From a virus: a stretch of 27,241 nt of DNA. The stretch is from IMG/VR virus record IMGVR_UViG_3300046535_000568, positions 1-27,241 of that record. One strand, given 5' to 3'. Shown here piece by piece: positions 22,258 through 27,241 of the stretch (position 1 is its first letter; every line of letters starts with the position of its first letter). The translations under genes were made by a program, and so were the position numbers. The notes beneath the pieces were generated by a model. It was not told the DNA's origin and did not search any database. It saw only the letters and a list, made by a program, of their open reading frames with translations.

Positions 22258-22958
22258 CCGTCCTGTCGGTGGTGAAGGATGTCTGCGCGGCCAACGGCAT
22301 TCTGCTGCCGACCTCGCTGTTCTCCAACATCACCGGCAACCGCACCGCGCAGGAACTGCTGTCGCTCGCCAACGAAATGGCGCAGCGCATCGCCTACGAC
22401 ACAAGAGGCTGGACCAAACTGAAGAAGATGGCGACGTTTACCGGCGACGGCGTGTCGATAGGCTTCAACCTTCCCGCCAACTACAAGCGCATGCTGCTGA
22501 CCGCGAATGTCTGGCGTTCGACGTCGGCGTTGCAGCCGATGATGTTCATCCCCGACACCGATCAGTGGATACAGCGCCGGGCACTGAACCGCATCAGCGC
22601 GTGGGGCGAGTGGACGATCATCGGTGGACAGATGCTGATCTGGCCGGTGATGGGTGTGGGCGTCACCGCGACCTTCGCCTATCTCGACAAGAACTGCATT
22701 GCGCTGGCAAGTGGCGGCTTCGGCGACAGCTTCATGGCCGACGGCGACAGCTTCGCGCTGGATGAGCGGCTGTTGAAACTCGGCATGATCTGGCAGTGGA
22801 AGGCGCAGAAGGGCGCGGCCTACGCCGAGGACATGGGCACCTACGGTGACGCGCTGACGATCGCGATGGGCGCGGACAGCCCCGCACCGATCCTCATCGG
22901 ACGTGGCCCGTCCTCGCGGGCGATCAAGACCGCCTATCCGTGGCCGGTCCCCACATGA
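22254..22958 (+). CDS. Head-tail adaptor (connector) protein
   Basis: A 234-residue protein. NGILLPTSLFSNITGN and TAQELLSLANEMAQRIAYDT begin a helical domain, followed by a beta-rich insertion (MATFTGDGVSIGFNLPANYKR region) and a helix-rich end with LLKLGMIWQWKAQKG. This pattern is what I know from phage adaptor proteins (SU10/P22 gp4-like) that extend the portal and attach the tail. Location after the capsid and before the large tail protein fits. The Shine-Dalgarno lies in the previous gene; ATGA overlap suggests coupling. Confidence 0.7.
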   Translation: MTVLSVVKDVCAANGILLPTSLFSNITGNRTAQELLSLANEMAQRIAYDTRGWTKLKKMATFTGDGVSIGFNLPANYKRMLLTANVWRSTSALQPMMFIPDTDQWIQRRALNRISAWGEWTIIGGQMLIWPVMGVGVTATFAYLDKNCIALASGGFGDSFMADGDSFALDERLLKLGMIWQWKAQKGAAYAEDMGTYGDALTIAMGADSPAPILIGRGPSSRAIKTAYPWPVPT

Positions 22959-24829
22959 GCCAGCACCAAGCCTTCAGACGTCAGGCAGTGCCGCAGCAGA
23001 TCGGACAACAACTACAGACCGTGACGCTCCCGGCTCCGACGCGCGGCCTCGTCATGAACGAAAACTTCTCCTACATGCAGCCGGGCGGGGCCATTGTCTG
23101 CGACAACTGGGTGCCGACGCTGCGGGGCGTGAAGCTGCGCGGCGGCTGCATCCGCTGGTGTACGCTGCCCGAGACCACGCCCGTGATCAGTGCGTTCGAG
23201 TATGCCTTCGGCAACGTGCAGCGAATGTATGCGGGCAACGCCGCCAAACTGTACGACGTGACCTCGACCACACCGACTTTGATCAAGAGCGGCCAGACAT
23301 CCGGCAACTACGTTGCCTCGCAATTGTCGAACCTGAGCGGCAACCACATGCTGGTCGCCAACGAGGGGGGCGATTATCTGCTGCACACCACCGACGGCAT
23401 CACGTTTGCGACCTTCAACGCCAGCCAGATCACCACCAACCCGATCAACACGCCGCCGCCGAGTTGCGCGACCGGGCACAACCTGACCTACGTCTGGAAG
23501 TACAGGAACCGGTTCTACTTCATTGAGGGCGGCACCATGAATGCATGGTATCTGCCGACCAATGCGTTTCAAGGGCAGTTGAACCTGATCCCGCTTGGCG
23601 GGGCCGCCAGCAGGGGCGGCAAGCTGCTTGCAGGCTTCAGTTGGTCAATCGACGCGGGCGACGGCATTGATGACAAATGTGTCTTCATGACCGATCTCGG
23701 TGAACTCCTGATCTTCACCGGCAGCGATCCGTCCGACGCCTCGAACTGGCGACAGGAGGGACGCTACAAGGTGCCCGCGCCGATGGGGATGAACGCCCAC
23801 ATGCCGATCGGCGGTGACGTGCTGATCGCAACCGTCGAGGGCATCATTCCGATCTCGGCTTCGATCACCAAGGACACCGCGCAACTCGATCTCTCGGCGA
23901 TCACGGTGGCGATCAAGCCGATGTGGCGCGACGAAGTGGCCGCCAAGCGGTCGTGGTCGTGGACCATGAAAAACTGGGAAGAGTTCGGCGGCATCTTCGT
24001 GACGTGGCCGGGCGGTAATCCAGGTAACCGCTATTGCGCCGCCGTCAACGCGGCTTCCGGCGCGTGGTGTCGGTTCGTCGGCTACGACGCCACCTGCTTC
24101 ATCCGGCTGCGCGGCGACATGTTCTTCGGGACGCAGGACGGCTACATCATGCAGGCCGATCGCACCGGCTACGACGACGGCAGGCCGTACACGGCTGTCC
24201 TCGTCGGCGGCTGGGAGATGTTCCAGTCGCCGTCGCAGACCGTGACGTGGCGGCAGGCACGCGCATCCTTCAGCGCCAGCAATGGCGAGCCGTTCCAGCC
24301 GCAACTGAGTGCGACCGTCGACTACGTCGTCAACATTCCGCCGCCGCCGCCAGCCGGTCCCGATCCCGGCCTTGCCGATGTCTGGGATCAGGGCCTGTGG
24401 GGTTTGGACCCGAGGGCAGCGGTCCCGCCACCGTGGCGAAACGCTACGCTGTATAATGTCATCGGAGCGCAGGTATACGATCCCGCCGCTCCTCCCAACA
24501 ACTCGCTCTGGAATGTTGCGGTCAGCCACACCAGCGCGGCGACCGGCCTGTTTGCCGATGATCGTGCCGCACACCCGACATACTGGACGGCAGCAGGAAC
24601 ATATCCGTCGATGCCGGTGCCGACCGCACCGGAGATCGCGCAATACGCGCAGTGGGATCAGCCGTCGGTCGGACAGCCGGTGGTGAGAAACACCGGCTGG
24701 GTGAGCATCGGCATCACCGGCTATTCGCACGCGCCGATCGTGCAGGTGACGGTGGCGCAGCAGGCCGACCCGAATGTTGAACTGATCTCGATTGCCGCGA
24801 CGTTTGAGCGTTGCGGCATCAACGTGTAG
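22955..24829 (+). CDS. Large tail hub/stabilisation protein with sugar-binding-like insert
   Basis: A 624-residue protein from ATG 22955 (overlapping the previous stop). TLPAPTRGLVMNENFSYMQPGGA, then CDNWVPTLRGVKLRGGC and repeating beta stretches (DDKCVFMTDLGELLIFTG) suggest a beta-propeller as in P22 gp10-type packaged-DNA stabilisation or tail-hub proteins. A Pro-rich hinge (PPPPPAGPDPG, near 470) leads into WDQGLWGLDP and an insert of about 65 residues (YNVIGAQVYDPAAPP, WNVAVSHTSAATG, HPTYWTAAG) resembling small carbohydrate-binding modules. The end returns to the core (IVQVTVAQQADPNVELISIA). The insert could help bind host surface sugars. Propeller and insert calls are by pattern only. 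Confidence 0.65.
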   Translation: MSQHQAFRRQAVPQQIGQQLQTVTLPAPTRGLVMNENFSYMQPGGAIVCDNWVPTLRGVKLRGGCIRWCTLPETTPVISAFEYAFGNVQRMYAGNAAKLYDVTSTTPTLIKSGQTSGNYVASQLSNLSGNHMLVANEGGDYLLHTTDGITFATFNASQITTNPINTPPPSCATGHNLTYVWKYRNRFYFIEGGTMNAWYLPTNAFQGQLNLIPLGGAASRGGKLLAGFSWSIDAGDGIDDKCVFMTDLGELLIFTGSDPSDASNWRQEGRYKVPAPMGMNAHMPIGGDVLIATVEGIIPISASITKDTAQLDLSAITVAIKPMWRDEVAAKRSWSWTMKNWEEFGGIFVTWPGGNPGNRYCAAVNAASGAWCRFVGYDATCFIRLRGDMFFGTQDGYIMQADRTGYDDGRPYTAVLVGGWEMFQSPSQTVTWRQARASFSASNGEPFQPQLSATVDYVVNIPPPPPAGPDPGLADVWDQGLWGLDPRAAVPPPWRNATLYNVIGAQVYDPAAPPNNSLWNVAVSHTSAATGLFADDRAAHPTYWTAAGTYPSMPVPTAPEIAQYAQWDQPSVGQPVVRNTGWVSIGITGYSHAPIVQVTVAQQADPNVELISIAATFERCGINV

Positions 24830-24839
24830 GAAAAGACAC

Positions 24840-25238
24840 ATGGCAGGTTTGGGAACATTGTTCGCGCCAGCCTACACAGCGGGCGACCAGTCATCGATGG
24901 ATGCCGTCAATCAATGGATGGCGCAGAACTACTCGATGACCAACCCGAAGGTCGAGGAGACCCGCTCGCCCGTTTCGTTCAATACCGGCAACCCTGCGGG
25001 CATGGTCGATCCCGAGGCGCTGAGAGCGCTGGCACAGGGCGGCCCCTACGACTTCGACGCGCGGCGCAACGCGATTGCGGCGCAGGTGGCGGCCAATCAG
25101 GCGGCGGCGGCGCAAAGTGCCGCAGCAGCACCAGCGGCGCAGTCGTCAGGGTTTGGTGGTTTCTCTCCGCAAAGTCTGGGGCCATTCTCCGGTTCGCCGG
25201 AAGACGGCCCGCACGTTCTGAACAATCTGACATCGTGA
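24840..25238 (+). CDS. Ala-rich tail-region protein
   Basis: A 132-residue protein; ATG 24840 with AGGAAAAG about eight bases upstream (the frame before it is shadow). Starts MAGLGTLFAPAYTAGDQSSM; the middle has a helix DARRNAIAAQVAANQAAAAQ, then an Ala/Ser/Gly-rich end. Probably a virion or tail-associated protein; not recognised. Confidence 0.6.
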   Translation: MAGLGTLFAPAYTAGDQSSMDAVNQWMAQNYSMTNPKVEETRSPVSFNTGNPAGMVDPEALRALAQGGPYDFDARRNAIAAQVAANQAAAAQSAAAAPAAQSSGFGGFSPQSLGPFSGSPEDGPHVLNNLTS

Positions 25239-25247
25239 GGCAGCGCC

Positions 25248-26222
25248 ATGAAAGTCTATGCAAGTTCAGGCGACGAGGCGGGCGGCGGCATCAACATTCC
25301 CGATCAGCCCGCCGATACCGGCGGTGGTGGCGCGGCGCCGGATATGTCCGGCTACATGGCTGCGCAACAGCAGCAGCGTGATGCAATTGCGCAGGCGATG
25401 ATGGCGCAGCAACAGCAGGCCATGCCGCAAGGTGGCGGCGGCGGTCAGTCGCAGGCTGATCTGATCGCGACCTACTACCGGCTGATGGGTGGCGGCGGCG
25501 GGCAGCAGGTACAGCAGGCACAGCAGGCTGATCCCTATGCACAGTATTTCCAGAACCCCGGACAACCTTCCGGCTCCGTCACCGACGTCGGATGGATGAA
25601 CGCGCTCCAGCCGTGGCAGGGCGGCGTCACCGTGGGCGGCCAGCCCGGCACGCCCGTCAACAACCCCTATATCGGCGGCGGCTCGATGGCCTACGCCAAT
25701 CCCGACTACTGGTCGCGGCAAGGTGGCGGCGGCGGAGGCGGAGGCGGAGGCGGAGGCGGCTATACTCCGGCCTATCTTCCCGGCGGCGGTCTGGACCCGA
25801 ACGATCCCAACAACATCGCGCAGTATTACAGGCTGATGGGCGGCGGCGGCTTCGGTGGTGGTGACGGCGGCGGCGGTGGCGGCGGTGGCGGTCAGTCCCC
25901 CGGCGGTGGTGGTGGTGGAGGCGGCGGCGGCGGTGGCCGTGGCGGTGCGCCCTCTGGTCCGCCCGGTGCAGAAACAGGATATGCCACCGTGGGCGCACCC
26001 GGTTCAGCCGCACCCGGATTTGCTGGCTACGGCGGCATCACCGGACCCTCCGACGTAGGCAACTTCGGCAACGTATCGGGGCCAAACATTGGCGGGTCTC
26101 CAGCCCCGTCATCCACCGGATGGGGCGGCACCGCCGATTACGGCGGCTATGGCCCGAATGTTGGCAGCCCCGGCTGGGGCGGGTTCGGAGTATCTGGCGG
26201 CGATGCTGAAAGTCCGTGGTGA
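25248..26222 (+). CDS. Gly-rich structural protein
   Basis: A 324-residue protein, roughly one third Gly. YYRLMGGGGG occurs twice (about residues 76 and 196), with Gln-rich stretches and runs of 10-13 Gly encoded by GGC/GGA/GGT repeats. N-terminus is not a signal peptide. Such proteins are common as flexible tail or head proteins in this phage type; the poly-Gly runs may act as hinges. The GGN repeats are prone to length changes. ATG 25248 follows GAGG. Confidence 0.6.
   Translation: MKVYASSGDEAGGGINIPDQPADTGGGGAAPDMSGYMAAQQQQRDAIAQAMMAQQQQAMPQGGGGGQSQADLIATYYRLMGGGGGQQVQQAQQADPYAQYFQNPGQPSGSVTDVGWMNALQPWQGGVTVGGQPGTPVNNPYIGGGSMAYANPDYWSRQGGGGGGGGGGGGGYTPAYLPGGGLDPNDPNNIAQYYRLMGGGGFGGGDGGGGGGGGGQSPGGGGGGGGGGGGRGGAPSGPPGAETGYATVGAPGSAAPGFAGYGGITGPSDVGNFGNVSGPNIGGSPAPSSTGWGGTADYGGYGPNVGSPGWGGFGVSGGDAESPW
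25728..25760 (+). repeat. GGC/GGA-rich triplet tract encoding poly-Gly
   Basis: A short tract of GGC/GGA codons giving about 13 consecutive glycines; a second tract lies near 25843-25945. Frame-preserving repeat expansions would change only glycine number. Confidence 0.6.
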
Positions 26223-26695
26223 TGCTCGACTACGTCTATGGACACGATCAGATCGTCGCGGAGTTCACCGCGTCACTGATCCCGCATTGCCGTAGAGGGT
26301 TTGGCCCCAACATCGTAGCGATGGGCGTGATCGAGGACGACAGACTGATCGCGGGCTTCGTCTATCACAATTATGATCCCGAGGCCGCGATCATGGAGAT
26401 CAGCGGCGCGGCGTTGCCCGGCAAATACTGGCTGACCCGAGAGACCTTGGCGCGCATCTATCAATACCCGTTCCTGCGCTGTGATTGTCAGATGATCGTG
26501 CAGCGCGTGCCTGCCGACAACGAGCGTCTACTCTATCAATTGTCTCGGCTGAACTACGCCTTTGTCACGATCGAGCGTCTGTTCGGTCGGGATCGCGACG
26601 GCGTCGTCGGCACCCTGACAAGAGAGCGGTGGGAGCAGAGCAAGTTCACCAAGCGGCTCAACTACCGCGAGCCATCACTGGAAGAGGCGGCGTGA
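26222..26695 (+). CDS. GNAT-like acetyltransferase-type protein
   Basis: A 157-residue protein from ATG 26222 (TGATG overlap). The layout fits a small GNAT N-acetyltransferase: a strand pair (VAMGVIEDDRLIAGFVYHNY), a following strand (AAIMEISGA), then a helix with ARIYQYPF and VPADNERLLYQLSRLNYAF. In GNATs this helix carries acetyl-CoA binding, though the classic Q/RxxGxG/A loop is not evident here. Such genes occur in tail regions of podovirus-like phages. Target unknown; possible modification of a virion or host protein. Confidence 0.6.
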   Translation: MLDYVYGHDQIVAEFTASLIPHCRRGFGPNIVAMGVIEDDRLIAGFVYHNYDPEAAIMEISGAALPGKYWLTRETLARIYQYPFLRCDCQMIVQRVPADNERLLYQLSRLNYAFVTIERLFGRDRDGVVGTLTRERWEQSKFTKRLNYREPSLEEAA

Positions 26696-27030
26696 TGTAT
26701 TCACAACAGGCTAACGGCCAGCGCAATGCGATCACGCAGGCGCTGATGAACATCGCCAACCCGCCGCCGCGCCCGGTGATGCCGCAGCAGCACATGCAGA
26801 TGCCGCAGCAGCCGGTGCCGGGCGCTCCGCCGCAGGGGCAACCGCTGCCACAGGCTCCGCCGACTTCGATGCCGCTATCACCCGGCATGCCGCCGCAGCA
26901 GCCGCAGCCGGGCATGCCGCCACCCGGCACAGCCGCGATGCCGCAGGGCATGCCGATGGGGTCGGCGATGGGGCAGTCGCCGATGCAACAGCAACCGATG
27001 CCACAGCAGCAAATGCCGCAAGGATACTGA
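26695..27030 (+). CDS. Pro/Gln/Met-rich hypothetical protein
   Basis: A 111-residue low-complexity protein: MYSQQANGQRNAITQALMNI, then a Pro/Gln/Met-rich body with repeats such as QMPQQP, GMPPQQPQPGMPP and MPQGMPMG. ATG 26695 overlaps the previous stop. The helix at the N-terminus is the only ordered part. Likely a virion-associated or internal protein; no function recognised. Confidence 0.55.
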   Translation: MYSQQANGQRNAITQALMNIANPPPRPVMPQQHMQMPQQPVPGAPPQGQPLPQAPPTSMPLSPGMPPQQPQPGMPPPGTAAMPQGMPMGSAMGQSPMQQQPMPQQQMPQGY

Positions 27031-27065
27031 GACACAACCAACGATTTAGCAAATAGGAGGCTACA

Positions 27066-27241
27066 ATCGGAAAACCTGACGCGCCCACACCTCCTAACCC
27101 ATTAACGACAGCGGCTGCTGCGACCGGCACCAATGTGCAGACGGCGGTTGCCAATTCGTTTCTGAACAATACCAATCAGATCAACCCCGACGGCTCGCTG
27201 CGCTACGACGTCACCGGCAATTATGGATGGACCGATCCCAC
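27066..27241 (+). CDS. Start of an internal virion/tail protein, ATC start
   Basis: A 3'-truncated gene. The frame reads (ATC) xGKPDAPTPPNPLTTAAAA, then AVANSFLNNTNQINPDGSLR and YDVTGNYGWTDP. In podovirus-like phages a large virion protein often begins MGKPxAPxxPDP, with TGxNVxTAxANxxLxxxxQxxPDGxLxYxxTGxYxWTDP after it. Perfect AGGAGG (27055-27060) lies five bases before ATC 27066. A TAG at 27054 blocks any upstream in-frame start. The first normal start is GTG 27135, which would remove 23 residues of the conserved-looking N-terminus. Initiation at ATC, or an ATG-to-ATC change, is therefore likely. Confidence 0.65.
   Translation, partial: MGKPDAPTPPNPLTTAAAATGTNVQTAVANSFLNNTNQINPDGSLRYDVTGNYGWTDP

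Noticed and set aside
25724-25945. Gly-codon tracts as a CRISPR or tandem-repeat array
   Set aside because: They are in-frame GGN codons without spacers; simply coding poly-Gly.

Overview
The window reads as part of a tailed-phage genome (or a prophage of one), about 27 kb, with podovirus-like gene order. The host is most likely an alphaproteobacterium of the Bradyrhizobium/Rhodopseudomonas type. That host call is inference: it rests on high GC and G/C-ending codons, on the style of the small proteins, and on one secreted protein with a C-terminal VPGP/hydrophobic/RRRR tail of a kind I associate with that group. No rRNA, tRNA, CRISPR array or insertion sequence was seen.

Layout. (1) 26-5189, plus strand: recombination, modification and replication genes in a tightly overlapped operon. 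They comprise a large unknown protein, a Rad52-like single-strand annealing protein, an unknown protein, a C5 cytosine methyltransferase, a small protein, a PD-(D/E)XK-like nuclease candidate, a DUF1376/YdaU-like replication protein, an unknown protein and a zinc-ribbon protein. A strong hairpin terminator (5281-5310) ends this unit. (2) 5335-7308, minus strand: seven small genes including a serine recombinase, an XRE-type HTH protein, a 29-residue membrane peptide and a SymE/AbrB-like protein. They are driven from a divergent regulatory region at 7309-7383 rich in palindromes. (3) 7384-8560, plus strand: small proteins ending in a possible small terminase subunit. (4) 8561-8963: about 400 bp without a convincing gene, holding a perfect DnaA box, an inverted pair of DnaA-like boxes, a 13-bp direct repeat and hairpins; a candidate replication origin. 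(5) 8964-9506, minus strand: two small unknown genes. (6) 9535 to the end, plus strand: the virion module. Its order is large terminase, a secreted protein that looks like an extra gene, a small membrane protein, portal, an ADP-ribosyltransferase-like polyvalent protein, a 794-residue polyvalent protein, two IPT/TIG-like proteins, two small proteins, scaffold, major capsid, terminator, connector-region protein, head-tail adaptor, large tail protein with a carbohydrate-binding-like insert, several Gly/Pro/Gln-rich proteins, a GNAT-like protein, and the start of an internal virion protein that appears to use an ATC start codon.

The most unusual signals concern coding geometry. Inside the methyltransferase gene the target-recognition region has gene-like codon usage in the +1 frame rather than in the annotated frame. 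Inside the 794-residue polyvalent gene a 60-codon +1-frame ORF has gene-like codon usage while the host frame does not. The last gene has a perfect Shine-Dalgarno sequence but only ATC where its start codon should be. Also worth attention are the secreted sorting-tail protein between terminase and portal, the likely co-injected ART/polyvalent pair, and the origin-like region.
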